Assembly (NCBI RefSeq): GCF_000498495.1
Contig: NZ_AVCS01000015.1
Coordinates: 62,001-126,000 of the forward strand
DNA from: Flavobacterium enshiense DK69
GTDB lineage: Bacteria > Bacteroidota > Bacteroidia > Flavobacteriales > Flavobacteriaceae
Length of the DNA stretch: 64,000 bases
Direction: 5' to 3'
Part shown: positions 1-9,954 of the stretch, one piece after another
Layout of the letters: the number at the start of each line of letters is the position of its first letter
Numbering within the stretch: position 1 is the stretch's first letter
Notes under the pieces: generated by a model
Told to the model about the DNA's origin: nothing
Database searches by the model: none
What the model saw: the letters and a program-made list of their open reading frames with translations, nothing else
Position numbers and translations under genes: made by a program

Positions 1-110
1 TTGCGCGTGGAATAGCCATTGGGGATGAACTGGAATATGCAGACGAAGTGACATTAGGGCGCAGTTTAATTCATAGAATTCCATTCGAGAATTCGTTAAA
101 GAATATGTAG
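1..110 (+). CDS. recR: Recombination protein RecR, C-terminal fragment
   Basis: The window opens inside this gene; the frame has codons starting at base 3 and ends with TAG at 108-110. The visible tail (about 35 residues) carries the RecR C-terminal signature, an [21 protein letters not shown] run, which closes the TOPRIM region of RecR. RecR works with RecF/RecO to load RecA onto gapped DNA in the cytoplasm. After the signature there is a short non-conserved tail (FENSLKNM). The zinc-finger and HhH parts lie outside the window. It is transcribed toward the polysaccharide locus, 75 bases upstream of the first export gene. Confidence 0.85.
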   Translation, partial: ARGIAIGDELEYADEVTLGRSLIHRIPFENSLKNM

Positions 111-166
111 TTGTTACTTTTTTCTTTAATATCCCCGAATATGTTTAAAAATATCAATTGAAAAAC

Positions 167-174
167 TATATTTG
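167..174 (+). promoter_or_regulatory. Candidate -7 promoter element (TATATTTG)
   Basis: TATATTTG matches the Bacteroidota -7 consensus TAnnTTTG exactly and lies 11 bases before the ATG at 186. No TTG with 17-23 base spacing is present upstream, so only half of the promoter is supported. If it is used, the leader would be very short. Confidence 0.4.
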
Positions 175-185
175 TTTTTTTTAAA

Positions 186-989
186 ATGAGAATGATGAAA
201 AAAGAATTATTTCTTTTGCTGTTACTTATAGGAATTTCTTCGGTTTCGTGCATATCTACAAAAGAATTGACATACCTTCAGAATAAAAATCAGGACGACA
301 GTTTGTCTGTAAACGTTCACCCAATTGGTAGTAAACCTTACAGAGTTCAGGTAAATGATATATTGAGCGTAAATATTAAGGCTTTAGATCAGAAACTGGT
401 GGACATATTTTCACTATCAGGATCTCAAGGAGGGAGTCAGTCGGAGCAAGCCATGTATTTTGAAGGGTTTACGGTGGATGATCACGGAAATATCAGAATG
501 CCGATTTTGGGTGAGATGAATGTCTTGGGATTTACATTGGATGAAATCCGTCTTAAAGTGGAAAAACAGCTTTTGGATGAGTATTTTAAAAAAGAGGCCA
601 ATATTTTCGTTACCGTTAAATTAGCGGGATTACGATATACGATTAATGGTGAGATCGGCAGTCCCGGTACCAAAATTTTGTTTCAGGACAAAGCTACGAT
701 TATGGAAGCTATAGCAAACTCAGGGGATATTACCCTTACCGGAAACAGAAAAGAAGTGTCGATTATCAGACAGTATCCACACGGGACAGAAACCCATAGT
801 ATTGATCTGACCGATGCAAAGGCAATGCAATCACCCTATTACCTTCTACAGCCTAATGACTATATTTATGTTAAGCCGTTAAGACAAAAAACATGGGGAA
901 CGGGTACAACCGGAATGCAGTCCGTAGCGACCATTATTACGGCATTGTCTTTGTTTACAACAACGCTTGTGTTACTTAAAAGTCTATAA
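186..989 (+). CDS. wza: Polysaccharide export lipoprotein, Wza family (locus 1)
   Basis: This is the outer-membrane polysaccharide export component expected to partner the kinase immediately downstream. The N-terminus is a lipoprotein signal: basic start, a leucine-rich core (about residues 8-17) and a Cys at 22 (SVSC, a loose lipobox). A Poly_export domain follows (about 50-145: YRVQVNDILSVNI, then VDDHGNIRMPILGEM), then one SLBB-like domain (about 150-230, starting YTINGEIGSPGTKIL). A hydrophobic C-terminal segment (about 245-263) stands in for the Wza pore helix. At 267 residues it has the short length usual in Bacteroidota. ATG at 195 is an alternative start that would still leave a signal peptide. 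Three bases separate it from the kinase gene, so the two should be co-transcribed. Confidence 0.88.
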   Translation: MRMMKKELFLLLLLIGISSVSCISTKELTYLQNKNQDDSLSVNVHPIGSKPYRVQVNDILSVNIKALDQKLVDIFSLSGSQGGSQSEQAMYFEGFTVDDHGNIRMPILGEMNVLGFTLDEIRLKVEKQLLDEYFKKEANIFVTVKLAGLRYTINGEIGSPGTKILFQDKATIMEAIANSGDITLTGNRKEVSIIRQYPHGTETHSIDLTDAKAMQSPYYLLQPNDYIYVKPLRQKTWGTGTTGMQSVATIITALSLFTTTLVLLKSL

Positions 990-992
990 TTT

Positions 993-3452
993 ATGCTGGA
1001 TATCAAAGATTTTTCTTTTACCGAAAATCAGAGCAGTTTTGATTTTAAAGGTTTTCTGCTGAAAGTTTCCAGTTATTGGAAATGGTTTGTGGTTTCCCTG
1101 GTTATCGCGTTTACAATTGCATATCAGGTCAATATCCGCAAGGAGAAAATTTACGAGATGGAGTCTTCCATTGTCGTAAAAGATGAGAATAATCCTTTTT
1201 TTACATCCAATACAAGTTTGGTTTTTAACTGGGGCGGGACTTCAGATAAAGTACAGACTATCATTACAGCCTTAAAATCCAGATCACATAATGAGGCAGT
1301 GGTGAAAAAACTTAATTATTATACTGATTATCTTATTCAGGGGAAATACAAATTACTCGATGCCTATGGGCAAGTTCCCTTTTATATTGTAATTGATGAA
1401 GAGAGAGACCAGTTGGCTGGAATTCCGGTCCGTATTAAATTCTTAAGTGAGAGTGAGTATCAGTTGACCGTTAATTTTGAAGCCAATGAAGTGAAAACTT
1501 TAGTTTATGCTACAAATTCCCGCGGTTCAAAGCTGGTTCGTGACAGTGAGATTACTAAAAAATATAAAGTAGGGGAGGCTGTTGATTTGCCTTTTCTGAA
1601 TTTTAAGCTGCAAATCAATGAAGATCCGGGTAGCTACGTGGGCAGCGAATATTATATCCGCTTCAATGATTTTGACGGGACCGTGGCAAGGTACAAAGGG
1701 ATAGATATAGAGGCCGGCGACAAAGCCGGATCTGTTATTACTTTGGGACTTCAGGGAACAAATAAAGCAAGATTAGTTGATTATCTTAATGCGACTGTAG
1801 AAATCCTAAGAAAGAAGCAGTTGGACAGTAAGAATCAGTTTGCTATCAATACCATTGCATTTATTGATAGTACGCTGCTGGCGATGGAAGGACAGTTGAA
1901 AAATACCGAAAGGGAGTTGGAGGATTTCCGAAAGGATAAGAACGTATTTGAGCTTGAAGGCGGTGGTGAGAAATTAACAGAGCGACTTTCGAATTTTGAT
2001 ATCGAGCGCGATGCGATTGAGCGCAAAATGGTGTATTATAATTCACTGAGCAGTTATCTTAGAAAGAGCACGGACTATTCGAGGCTGCCTGCCCCTACGG
2101 TTGCCGGTATTGATGATCCCAATATTGTTGGTAACGTAGGTAAGTTGATCATGCTTTCTACCGAGCGTTCTGAAAAGGCATATTCTTTAAAAAGTGAAAA
2201 ACTTTTCAAGGAATTTGATAAAGACATGGAAGCCATTAAACAGGTTTTACTTGAGAATATCAAAAGTGCAAAAGGAGCATTGGAATACGATCTGGCACTT
2301 GTTGACAGAAAAATCAATGAAGCGGAGGGGACTATAAAAAAGTTGCCTGAAGAACAACAAGAGTTGTCTAAAATCAAAAGAAAATACGACCTAAATGATA
2401 ATATTTACAGTACTTTTTTAGAGAAAAGAAGTGAAGCAGATATTGTTAAAGCAGCCAACGTTTCAGATATAGAGTTTATTGATACTGCAAAAGATGTTGG
2501 TGGAGGTCTAATAGGTCCTAAAACCAGCGTTAATTACATTTTGGCTTTACTGCTTGGGATTTTAGTGCCATTGGTAATCGTTTTAGTAATTGCCCTTTTA
2601 GATAATACCCTTCATACGACCGAGGAAATTGAGAGACTGACAAAAATTCCTGTAATCGGAGTAATCGGGAAAAAGAACACTGAAAATAATCTTGCGGTTT
2701 TTGAAAAACCAAAATCACCTCTGGCAGAATCCTTCAGGGCTGTTCGTTCGTCTCTGCAATTTTTGTACAAAAAACAGAAGGCGGAAGGAACAAAGATTTT
2801 AATGGTTACCTCTTCGGTAGGAGGAGAAGGAAAGACCTTTTGTTCCATAAATTTGGCGACGGTTTTTGCTTTGGGTGAAAAGAAAACGGTAATTGTTGGA
2901 CTGGATTTGAGAAAGCCAAGAATATTTGGTGATTTTAATATTGAAAATAACATTGGAGCAGTTAATTATCTTATTGGTCAAAGATCAATCAATGAAATTG
3001 TTCAGGGGACCCATATTCCATATCTTGATGTTATCACATCTGGGCCTATTCCACCCAATCCTTCCGAATTGATTCTGAGTGATGCCATGGGTGAAATGAT
3101 TCAAGAGCTAAAAGAGATGTATGATTATATAATATTGGATACACCCCCAGTTGGACTGGTTGCGGATGCACTCGAACTGGCCCAGTATTGCGACGCGACG
3201 CTGTATGTCACCCGTCAGAATTTTACAAAAAAAGGAATGCTTACCATAGTAAATGAAAAACATAAAAGAGGCGAGTTACACAATATAAGCATACTGTTAA
3301 ATGACTTTGAAAACCTGGCGAAATATGGCTATGGTTACGGTTATGGCTATGGTTATGGCTATGGCTACGGAGCTTATGGTAACAGTTATATGGAAATGGA
3401 ACTTCCAAAAACATTCATGGGGAAAGTAAAATCCGTTTTATTTAAAAATTAA
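993..3452 (+). CDS. wzc: Polysaccharide co-polymerase / BY-kinase, Wzc family (locus 1)
   Basis: Inner-membrane co-polymerase with a cytoplasmic bacterial tyrosine kinase; it controls chain length and export with the Wza protein upstream. The order is TM1 (about 31-46), a periplasmic Wzz-like domain with a long coiled-coil stretch (about 275-480), TM2 (about 512-533), then the kinase. The kinase shows Walker A at 607-615 (GGEGKT, Lys614), Walker A' near Asp638 (VGLDLRKPR) and Walker B at 713-716 (IILD, then TPP). The tail starting at Tyr778 is eight Tyr-Gly pairs, followed by AYGNSY and a final LPKTFMGKVK segment. In the family this Tyr cluster is the autophosphorylation site. All catalytic motifs are intact, so an active kinase is expected. 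Confidence 0.92.
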   Translation: MLDIKDFSFTENQSSFDFKGFLLKVSSYWKWFVVSLVIAFTIAYQVNIRKEKIYEMESSIVVKDENNPFFTSNTSLVFNWGGTSDKVQTIITALKSRSHNEAVVKKLNYYTDYLIQGKYKLLDAYGQVPFYIVIDEERDQLAGIPVRIKFLSESEYQLTVNFEANEVKTLVYATNSRGSKLVRDSEITKKYKVGEAVDLPFLNFKLQINEDPGSYVGSEYYIRFNDFDGTVARYKGIDIEAGDKAGSVITLGLQGTNKARLVDYLNATVEILRKKQLDSKNQFAINTIAFIDSTLLAMEGQLKNTERELEDFRKDKNVFELEGGGEKLTERLSNFDIERDAIERKMVYYNSLSSYLRKSTDYSRLPAPTVAGIDDPNIVGNVGKLIMLSTERSEKAYSLKSEKLFKEFDKDMEAIKQVLLENIKSAKGALEYDLALVDRKINEAEGTIKKLPEEQQELSKIKRKYDLNDNIYSTFLEKRSEADIVKAANVSDIEFIDTAKDVGGGLIGPKTSVNYILALLLGILVPLVIVLVIALLDNTLHTTEEIERLTKIPVIGVIGKKNTENNLAVFEKPKSPLAESFRAVRSSLQFLYKKQKAEGTKILMVTSSVGGEGKTFCSINLATVFALGEKKTVIVGLDLRKPRIFGDFNIENNIGAVNYLIGQRSINEIVQGTHIPYLDVITSGPIPPNPSELILSDAMGEMIQELKEMYDYIILDTPPVGLVADALELAQYCDATLYVTRQNFTKKGMLTIVNEKHKRGELHNISILLNDFENLAKYGYGYGYGYGYGYGYGAYGNSYMEMELPKTFMGKVKSVLFKN
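3324..3371 (+). repeat. In-frame hexanucleotide repeat encoding a (Tyr-Gly)8 tail
   Basis: Eight consecutive TAY-GGN codon pairs form a degenerate 6-bp tandem repeat at the 3' end of the kinase gene. Codon choice alternates (tat/tac, ggc/ggt/gga), so it is not a perfect microsatellite, although it could still vary in length by recombination. It encodes the tyrosine cluster expected to be autophosphorylated. Confidence 0.85.
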
Positions 3453-3514
3453 TTTTCAAATAAAATAGTGATTTGCAGACTTGTTTTTCCATAAAAGCAT
3501 TGATAAAATTGAAC

Positions 3515-3522
3515 TACCTTTG
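3515..3522 (+). promoter_or_regulatory. Candidate -7 promoter element (TACCTTTG)
   Basis: TACCTTTG matches TAnnTTTG and sits 19 bases upstream of the epimerase ATG in the 89-base gap after the kinase gene. No well-spaced TTG -33 element is seen. It could allow the sugar-nucleotide genes to be expressed separately from the export pair. Confidence 0.4.
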
Positions 3523-3541
3523 TCTAATAAAATTATAAAAG

Positions 3542-4522
3542 ATGTCTGACACTAATGCAACTATACTGATAACCGGTGGTGCCGGATTTATTGGCTCTAA
3601 TTTGTGTGAGTACTTTCTTGAAAAGAAGTATAAGGTAGTTTGTCTTGATAATTTTTCAACAGGATTCAGGCATAACATTGAAAGCTTTTTTTTAAATCCT
3701 GATTTTCAGCTGATAGAAGGCGATTTAAGGGATTATGAGACTTGTCTGAAATCTCTTGACGGGGTTGATTATGTTTTGCATCAGGCCGCTTTAGGGTCGG
3801 TGCCAAGATCGATCCAGGATCCGATTACAACGAATGACGTCAATGTGTCCGGATTTCTGAACCTGCTGCACGCTTCAAAGGAAGCGGGTATTAAACGATT
3901 TGTTTACGCAGCCAGTTCTTCTACTTATGGAGATTCGGAGAGTTTGCCTAAAGAAGAAGATGTTATAGGGAAACCTTTGTCACCTTATGCTATTACTAAA
4001 TATGTAAACGAATTGTATGCTGATATTTTCAGTAAAACATATGGGATGGAAGTCGTTGGGCTGCGTTATTTCAATGTTTTTGGACGTAAGCAAAATCCAA
4101 ACGGAGCTTATGCTGCGGTAATCCCTAAATTTGTGATGCAGCTAATGCAGCATGAAAGCCCGGTCATTAACGGAGATGGGAATTATTCCAGGGACTTTAC
4201 GTATATTGATAATGTGCTTCAGATGAATGAACTGGCGATGTTGACCAAGAATCCGGAAGCAATTAATACAGTATACAATACAGCTTTTGGTGACAGAACC
4301 ACTTTGAATGATTTAGTTCAGTATCTGATAGAATCCCTTTCTGAATTCGATTCGGAGATTGCCAATGTGAAAGTTATTCACGGGCCAAACCGCGTGGGCG
4401 ATATTCCACATTCCCTTGCCAGTATTGACAAGGCAAAAAGACTATTAAATTACAATCCGCAATTTTCCATTTCGCAAGGTTTAAAAGAAGCTGTTAAATG
4501 GTATTGGGATAACCTTAAATAA
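3542..4522 (+). CDS. tviC: UDP-N-acetylglucosamine C4-epimerase, WbpP/TviC type
   Basis: Short-chain dehydrogenase-fold epimerase of 326 residues. The Rossmann motif is GGAGFIG at 12-18, Ser/Thr lie at 126-128 in AASSSTYGD, and the catalytic pair is Tyr149 and Lys153 (SPYAITKY). Family-specific stretches such as [18 protein letters not shown] and [10 protein letters not shown] match the WbpP/TviC/Gne2 group, which interconverts UDP-GlcNAc/UDP-GalNAc or their uronic acids. The C6-dehydrogenase at 5931 is the known partner, so the pair should give UDP-GalNAcA as in Vi antigen synthesis. A plain GalE role is less likely because of those family stretches and the neighbour. Confidence 0.85.
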   Translation: MSDTNATILITGGAGFIGSNLCEYFLEKKYKVVCLDNFSTGFRHNIESFFLNPDFQLIEGDLRDYETCLKSLDGVDYVLHQAALGSVPRSIQDPITTNDVNVSGFLNLLHASKEAGIKRFVYAASSSTYGDSESLPKEEDVIGKPLSPYAITKYVNELYADIFSKTYGMEVVGLRYFNVFGRKQNPNGAYAAVIPKFVMQLMQHESPVINGDGNYSRDFTYIDNVLQMNELAMLTKNPEAINTVYNTAFGDRTTLNDLVQYLIESLSEFDSEIANVKVIHGPNRVGDIPHSLASIDKAKRLLNYNPQFSISQGLKEAVKWYWDNLK

Positions 4523-4526
4523 AAGC

Positions 4527-5915
4527 ATGATAAAGAGTATTTGTTGTATCGGTGCAGGATACGTTGGAGGGCCTACAATGGCGGTTATTGCTCAAAAATG
4601 TCCGCATATAAAAGTGACGGTTGTCGATCTGAATGAAAAAAGAATTGCAGCATGGAATGATGCTGATACAAACAACATACCGGTTTATGAACCGGGATTA
4701 GACGTTATAGTAGCAGAAGCCCGTGGCAGAAATTTATTTTTTTCTACAGAAGTGGATAAAGCTATTGAAGAGGCGGATATGATTTTCATTTCGGTAAATA
4801 CCCCAACAAAAACCTATGGTGTAGGAAAAGGGATGGCAGCCGATTTAAAATATATTGAATTGTGCGCCCGTCAAATTGCCCGTGTCGCCAAGACCGATAA
4901 AATAGTGGTTGAAAAATCAACATTACCGGTACGTACCGCAAGTGCCATCAAAGATATATTAGATCATACAGGGAACGGAGTTCAATTCCAAATTTTATCA
5001 AATCCCGAATTTTTAGCCGAAGGAACAGCCGTAAGTGATTTGCTGTCTCCGGACAGGGTATTGATTGGAGGAGACACCACTCCGGAAGGACAAAAAGCAA
5101 TTCAGGCTTTAGTAGATATTTATGCGAACTGGGTTTCTAAGGATCGAATCCTGACCACTAATGTTTGGTCATCCGAATTGTCAAAGCTGACAGCGAATGC
5201 TTTTTTGGCGCAGCGAGTATCTTCCATCAACGCCATGAGCGAATTATGTGAGAAAACCGGAGCGGATGTCAATGAAGTGGCAAGGGCAATCGGTATGGAT
5301 AGCCGAATCGGACCAAAATTTCTTAAGTCGTCTGTAGGTTTCGGAGGATCTTGTTTTCAGAAAGATATTCTCAATTTGGTATACATCGCTAAAACCTATG
5401 GTTTGAATGAAGTTGCCGATTACTGGGAACAAGTTATTATCATGAACGATCATCAGAAACGTCGTTTTGCCAAAAATATCATCAGTACATTGTACAATAC
5501 GGTTTCCGGAAAGAAAATCGCTTTCCTGGGTTGGGCTTTCAAAAAAGATACCAATGATACCAGGGAATCGGCTGCGATTTACGTTGCCGATGATTTATTG
5601 AGCGAACAGGCAATTATCTCTGTTTACGACCCGAAAGTGAAAGAAGAACAGATTTTATTGGATTTGAATTATCTTGAAACCCGCTCGGAATCGGATAACA
5701 AGAATGGAATAACTGTTGGCGACAACCCATATGGAGCCTGTAAAGATGCTCATGCTATTGCGGTTTTAACAGAATGGGATGAGTTTAAGAATTACGATTG
5801 GAAGAAAATTTACGACAACATGCTGAAACCGGCTTTCGTATTTGACGGAAGAAATTTATTGGACAGAAAAGAACTTGAAAAAATTGGATTTGTTTATCAA
5901 TCGATCGGATCTTAA
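4527..5915 (+). CDS. ugd: UDP-glucose 6-dehydrogenase, eukaryote-like
   Basis: NAD-dependent oxidation of UDP-glucose to UDP-glucuronate in the cytoplasm. The N-terminal Rossmann motif is GAGYVGG at 9-15, the central helix [14 protein letters not shown] carries Lys220, and the active-site [10 protein letters not shown] places the catalytic Cys at 276. The NTPTK stretch and the 462-residue length resemble the animal/plant UGDH group more than the shorter bacterial Ugd enzymes. That group also occurs in Bacteroidota. Four bases follow the epimerase stop, and the next dehydrogenase starts 15 bases downstream. The product would supply GlcA residues. Confidence 0.88.
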   Translation: MIKSICCIGAGYVGGPTMAVIAQKCPHIKVTVVDLNEKRIAAWNDADTNNIPVYEPGLDVIVAEARGRNLFFSTEVDKAIEEADMIFISVNTPTKTYGVGKGMAADLKYIELCARQIARVAKTDKIVVEKSTLPVRTASAIKDILDHTGNGVQFQILSNPEFLAEGTAVSDLLSPDRVLIGGDTTPEGQKAIQALVDIYANWVSKDRILTTNVWSSELSKLTANAFLAQRVSSINAMSELCEKTGADVNEVARAIGMDSRIGPKFLKSSVGFGGSCFQKDILNLVYIAKTYGLNEVADYWEQVIIMNDHQKRRFAKNIISTLYNTVSGKKIAFLGWAFKKDTNDTRESAAIYVADDLLSEQAIISVYDPKVKEEQILLDLNYLETRSESDNKNGITVGDNPYGACKDAHAIAVLTEWDEFKNYDWKKIYDNMLKPAFVFDGRNLLDRKELEKIGFVYQSIGS

Positions 5916-5930
5916 ACAAATAAAAGCAGA

Positions 5931-7208
5931 ATGAATATAAAAATCGCAGTCATAGGGCTAGGGTATGTTGGTTTGCCCCTGGCAAGATTATTCGCCACAA
6001 AATACCCTGTAGTTGGGTTTGATGTTAACACAACACGAATAGAAGAACTTAATAAAGGAGTCGATGCAACGTTAGAAGTAGATAATGATGTACTGAAAAC
6101 GGTTTTAAAAGAACAACCAACAGATGCAAACGGACTTTTTTGTTCGGCGGTTATCGAAGATATCCATGATTGCAATTATTTTATTGTAACGGTTCCCACA
6201 CCGGTTGATAAAAATAACAGACCGGATTTAACGCCTTTATACAAAGCCAGTGAAACGGTTGGGAAAGTACTCAAAAAAGGAGATATCGTCATTTATGAAT
6301 CGACCGTTTATCCAGGGGTTACCGAAGAGGAGTGTATTCCGGTATTGGAGAAAATTTCAGGATTGAAATTCAATGTTGATTTTTTTGCCGGGTATTCACC
6401 AGAGCGAATTAATCCCGGAGATAAAGAACATACAGTAGAAAAGATTTTAAAAGTAACATCGGGTTCTACTCCTGAAATAGGACAGAAAGTAGATGCGCTG
6501 TATAAAAGCGTAATCACCGCGGGTACCCATCTGGCACCAACCATAAAAGTTGCCGAGGCCGCTAAAGTAATCGAGAATTCTCAACGAGATATCAATATTG
6601 CTTTTGTCAACGAACTGGCAAAAATCTTTAATATTTTGGATATCGATACGCATGCCGTTTTAGAGGCTGCCGGGACAAAATGGAACTTTTTGCCTTTCAG
6701 ACCCGGATTGGTTGGCGGACATTGCATCGGCGTCGATCCGTATTATTTGGCTCAAAAAGCACAGGAACACGGTTACCATCCCGAAATTATTCTTGCAGGG
6801 CGTCGTTTAAATGACAGCATGGGAGAGTACGTGGCTTCACAGGTGGTTAAATTGATGATTAAGAAAAATATCAAAGTAAACGGTTCCAAAATTTTAATCT
6901 TAGGGATTACCTTTAAGGAGAATTGTCCTGATGTTCGCAACACTAAAGTGGTAGATGTGATCAATGCGTTGAAAGATTATCAGACAGCAGTAACGGTTTA
7001 TGATCCTTGGGCAAATCCGGAAGAAGTTATGCATGAATACAGCCTGACAACAACTAGTGAAATTCCAACCGAGAAGTTTGATGCCATAGTTTTAGGCGTA
7101 GCCCATAAAGAATTCCTGAAAATGGATTTCAGTACTTTGCAAAAAGAAAACAGTTTAGTGTTTGATGTGAAAGGGATATTGGGGGATTTAGCAGATGCAA
7201 AACTCTAA
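5931..7208 (+). CDS. tviB: UDP-N-acetyl-hexosamine C6-dehydrogenase, TviB/WbpA type
   Basis: Two-step NAD-dependent oxidation of UDP-GlcNAc (or UDP-GalNAc) to the uronic acid. The N-terminal [10 protein letters not shown] (9-18) binds NAD. The central domain contains [20 protein letters not shown], and the catalytic Cys265 lies in [12 protein letters not shown], a form typical of TviB/WbpA and WecC rather than Ugd. The C-terminal domain has the [14 protein letters not shown] substrate/NAD motif. At 425 residues it is full length. It lies one gene after the C4-epimerase, which points to UDP-GalNAcA as the end product. UDP-ManNAcA synthesis is less likely because no UDP-GlcNAc 2-epimerase is present in this locus. 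Confidence 0.87.
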   Translation: MNIKIAVIGLGYVGLPLARLFATKYPVVGFDVNTTRIEELNKGVDATLEVDNDVLKTVLKEQPTDANGLFCSAVIEDIHDCNYFIVTVPTPVDKNNRPDLTPLYKASETVGKVLKKGDIVIYESTVYPGVTEEECIPVLEKISGLKFNVDFFAGYSPERINPGDKEHTVEKILKVTSGSTPEIGQKVDALYKSVITAGTHLAPTIKVAEAAKVIENSQRDINIAFVNELAKIFNILDIDTHAVLEAAGTKWNFLPFRPGLVGGHCIGVDPYYLAQKAQEHGYHPEIILAGRRLNDSMGEYVASQVVKLMIKKNIKVNGSKILILGITFKENCPDVRNTKVVDVINALKDYQTAVTVYDPWANPEEVMHEYSLTTTSEIPTEKFDAIVLGVAHKEFLKMDFSTLQKENSLVFDVKGILGDLADAKL

Positions 7209-7269
7209 TTTTTTTAAAGGTTTTAATTTTATTGATTTTGCAGATGCCATTAGGTTTTAAACAACACTT

Positions 7270-7298
7270 TTGAATAAGCAGATCAGAATATACATTTG
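7270..7298 (+). promoter_or_regulatory. Promoter-like TTG-N18-TACATTTG overlapping the wzx start
   Basis: TTG at 7270-7272 and TACATTTG at 7291-7298 are separated by 18 bases and fit the Bacteroidota consensus fully. The -7 element ends only three bases before the ATG at 7302, so a transcript started here would be leaderless or would miss the start. It may be coincidental. Confidence 0.35.
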
Positions 7299-7301
7299 CC
7301 A

Positions 7302-8744
7302 ATGTCGTTGAAGAAACAGGCGGTATATGGTTTTATTTGGACATATACAGAACAGTTTAGCGGACAAATAATTAATTTTCTTGTCAACATCGTCTTAACA
7401 AGAACTTTGTTTCCTGAAGATTTCGGGACTTTGGGAATGCTGTTTGTTTTTACGGGCATTGCTAATGTCCTTATAGATGGAGGGATGACGGTTTCGGTAA
7501 TCAGAAAAAAAGATGCAGACGAAAGAGATTTTTCAACCGTTTTCTTCATTAATATACTGGTAAGTCTTTTTCTTTACTGTGTACTGTTTGTATCTGCTCC
7601 ATTTATTGCTGAATTTTACCATAAACCAGAACTGCAAAGTATTTTGAGGGTATATTCCCTGACGATTCTGATACAGGCTTTTGTTGTAGTCCAGTCGGCA
7701 GTTTTACTTAAAAATCTGAACTTTAAAAGGCAGGCACTGATGAAAATTCCGTCGCTGTTGCTAAGTTCAGCCGTTGGGATTGTGATGGCCTTTAAGGGTT
7801 ATGGGATTTGGAGTCTCGTTTTCATGTCTTTGACTCAGTCTTTTCTGTGGGCAATGTTTCACTGGGTTCTTAGTGATTGGAAACCCCTGTTTATATTTGA
7901 TAAAAATCTGTTCAAGTCTCATTTTGGGTACGGATACAAACTCACTATTACTGAAATCCTGAACAGCTTTTTTGATAACATATATCAAATTGTTATCGGT
8001 AAGTTTTATGCTATTTCCCAAGTAGGTTTTTACACCCAGGCCGTTACTTTAAGGCAGATGCCGATATCCAATGTTTACGGTTCGGCAGGAAAAGTGTTTT
8101 TGCCTATTTTTTCAAAATTACAGGATGAGGAGGAACGTTTTAAAGAAACCTACAAGAAGGTTTTTTCTGTACTGTTGTTGATTGTTGTGCCTATTCTGGC
8201 GTATTTGGCTGTTTTTTCGGAACCTATAGTGGTTCTCTTATACACCGAAAAATGGAAAGACACTGCTTCCTTCTTGATCCCACTTTCTCTGGCAGGGATG
8301 TTTTTCGTTGTTTGTAATTTTAATTTGACAATGTTAAAAATCAAAGGCGAATCTGGCCTGGTTTTAAAAGTCGAATTTTTCAACAAGATGCAAATCATTT
8401 TTTTAATTGCAACTGTCATTGCCATGGGGTTTTCTATAAAGATACTTGTGATGATCATTCCCATTTCGGCCATCATAAGGTATTGTATTATCAATTATTA
8501 TACTTCGAAGTATTTGCGTTTAGCTTATTTCGAAACGGTTTCTGTTTTATTGCAGTTTGTTGTAATTTCCTTATTTTCAAGCTTGTCATCGGCAGCTACG
8601 CATAAAATGTTGTTGAGCATCGGGTTTACAGAAGTTGTCAGTTTAATAGTGTCAGTATCAACAGGTGTATTATTATACGGAATTTTAATTCTTGTTTTTA
8701 AAAAATCCGTAGTTAAAGGATTAATAGCTTTGGTTAAAAAATAA
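7302..8744 (+). CDS. wzx: Polysaccharide flippase, Wzx (MOP superfamily)
   Basis: Integral membrane lipid-linked oligosaccharide flippase of 480 residues with roughly 12-14 hydrophobic segments. The N-terminus (KKQAVYGFIWTYTEQFSGQI, then VLTRTLFPEDFGTLGM) is characteristic of the WzxC/Polysacc_synt group. It would move undecaprenyl-linked repeat units across the inner membrane. I chose ATG at 7302; a TTG two codons upstream at 7296 is in frame but adds nothing. It is the only flippase seen in the window, which makes locus 1 a Wzx/Wzy-type pathway. Confidence 0.88.
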   Translation: MSLKKQAVYGFIWTYTEQFSGQIINFLVNIVLTRTLFPEDFGTLGMLFVFTGIANVLIDGGMTVSVIRKKDADERDFSTVFFINILVSLFLYCVLFVSAPFIAEFYHKPELQSILRVYSLTILIQAFVVVQSAVLLKNLNFKRQALMKIPSLLLSSAVGIVMAFKGYGIWSLVFMSLTQSFLWAMFHWVLSDWKPLFIFDKNLFKSHFGYGYKLTITEILNSFFDNIYQIVIGKFYAISQVGFYTQAVTLRQMPISNVYGSAGKVFLPIFSKLQDEEERFKETYKKVFSVLLLIVVPILAYLAVFSEPIVVLLYTEKWKDTASFLIPLSLAGMFFVVCNFNLTMLKIKGESGLVLKVEFFNKMQIIFLIATVIAMGFSIKILVMIIPISAIIRYCIINYYTSKYLRLAYFETVSVLLQFVVISLFSSLSSAATHKMLLSIGFTEVVSLIVSVSTGVLLYGILILVFKKSVVKGLIALVKK

Positions 8745-8819
8745 ACAGTTAAAAAAAATATCGGCATTTTGAAATCCTAAATAAATGTAGAAAATCGTTT
8801 TTTGAGAAATAAATTAATA

Positions 8820-9953
8820 ATGAATAAAATAAAGGTTTTACACTGTATAGAGACTTTGGGGCCCGGTGGAGTAGAGAGAGTACGTCTTTCCATAGTAAAA
8901 CAGCTGCCCAAAGATCGCTTCGAAATAAAAATTGTTTGTACACAGCTTCAAAGTGTTTTGCATGAGGAGTTTGAAGCTTTGGGAATTGAAATTGTGGTTG
9001 TCGGAAAACTGAAAAATCCTTTCGACTTTTCAGTACACCGAAAAGTACAAAAAGTGATTGCTGATTTCTGTCCGGATATAATCCATGGAGCCGTTTTTGA
9101 AGGAGTTACAATGGCAACAATTAATGGGTTTGTTAAAAGAGTTCCCTATGTTATTATAGAAGAAACTTCCGATCCAGTCAATCGTTCGTGGAAGGCGAAT
9201 TTGTTGTTGAGAATCTTTTCTTTTTTTGCAGATAAAGTGGTAGGTGTATCGCCTGCAACCTGTGATTATTTACGACATACCGCTAAAGTAAAATCATCAA
9301 AAATCCGATTGATTAATAATGGGGTGAAAGCACCCCGAGTTGTTTCTGTTTCCGAAACAGAAGAACTAAAGAAGCAGTTAGGGATTACACCTGAAAATTT
9401 CGTAGTTGGATCTGTTGGAAGGATGATGCTTGACGAACACAAACGCTTTTCAGATTTGATTAAAGCTGTATCTTTACTTCTGAAAAAAGGATGCAATGTA
9501 AAACTGGTTCTCGTTGGTGATGGGAAGGAGCGGCCGCATTATGAAAAACTTGCAGAGGATCTTGGTATAAAAGAACACGTTCTTTTTACAAAATACCAGG
9601 ATGATGTTGATAAATATTACAGCATTATGGATGTTTTTTCACTGGTTTCCGGGATGGAAGCTTTTGGTCTGGTACTTGCAGAAGCGATGTACTGTAAATT
9701 ACCGGTGGTAGCTACAAGAGTTGGCGGAATGCAATATATTGTTGAACACGACAGAACCGGTTTTCTGGTTGAAAAATTTGATGTTCAGGCTATTTCTCAG
9801 GCATTGGGATCCTTGTACACCGACCGCGAAAAACTGAAAACATTTGGAGAAAATGGTTATGAAAGGGTTGTTAAGGAATTCTCAGAAGACATTTACGTGA
9901 GGAAAATAGAACAACTTTACGATGATTTAATAAACAGTAAGGAACTAAACTGA
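8820..9953 (+). CDS. Glycosyltransferase family 4
   Basis: GT-B fold cytoplasmic glycosyltransferase, 377 residues. The N-terminus has the usual KVLHCIETLGPGGVERV acceptor-side motif. The C-terminal nucleotide-sugar half has VGSVGRM, then SGMEAFGLVLAEAMYCKLP with the EX7E pattern, then VATRVGG. The ATG at 8820 is preferred over the in-frame TTG at 8802 because it starts just before the first beta strand. The donor cannot be read from sequence. It follows the flippase after a 75-base gap and is followed after one base by an acetyltransferase. Confidence 0.85.
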   Translation: MNKIKVLHCIETLGPGGVERVRLSIVKQLPKDRFEIKIVCTQLQSVLHEEFEALGIEIVVVGKLKNPFDFSVHRKVQKVIADFCPDIIHGAVFEGVTMATINGFVKRVPYVIIEETSDPVNRSWKANLLLRIFSFFADKVVGVSPATCDYLRHTAKVKSSKIRLINNGVKAPRVVSVSETEELKKQLGITPENFVVGSVGRMMLDEHKRFSDLIKAVSLLLKKGCNVKLVLVGDGKERPHYEKLAEDLGIKEHVLFTKYQDDVDKYYSIMDVFSLVSGMEAFGLVLAEAMYCKLPVVATRVGGMQYIVEHDRTGFLVEKFDVQAISQALGSLYTDREKLKTFGENGYERVVKEFSEDIYVRKIEQLYDDLINSKELN

Positions 9954-9954
9954 T

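Noticed and set aside
2612..2953. A 113-codon minus-strand ORF under the kinase gene
   Set aside because: It lies opposite the kinase domain and has no recognisable motif; it is a reading-frame shadow.
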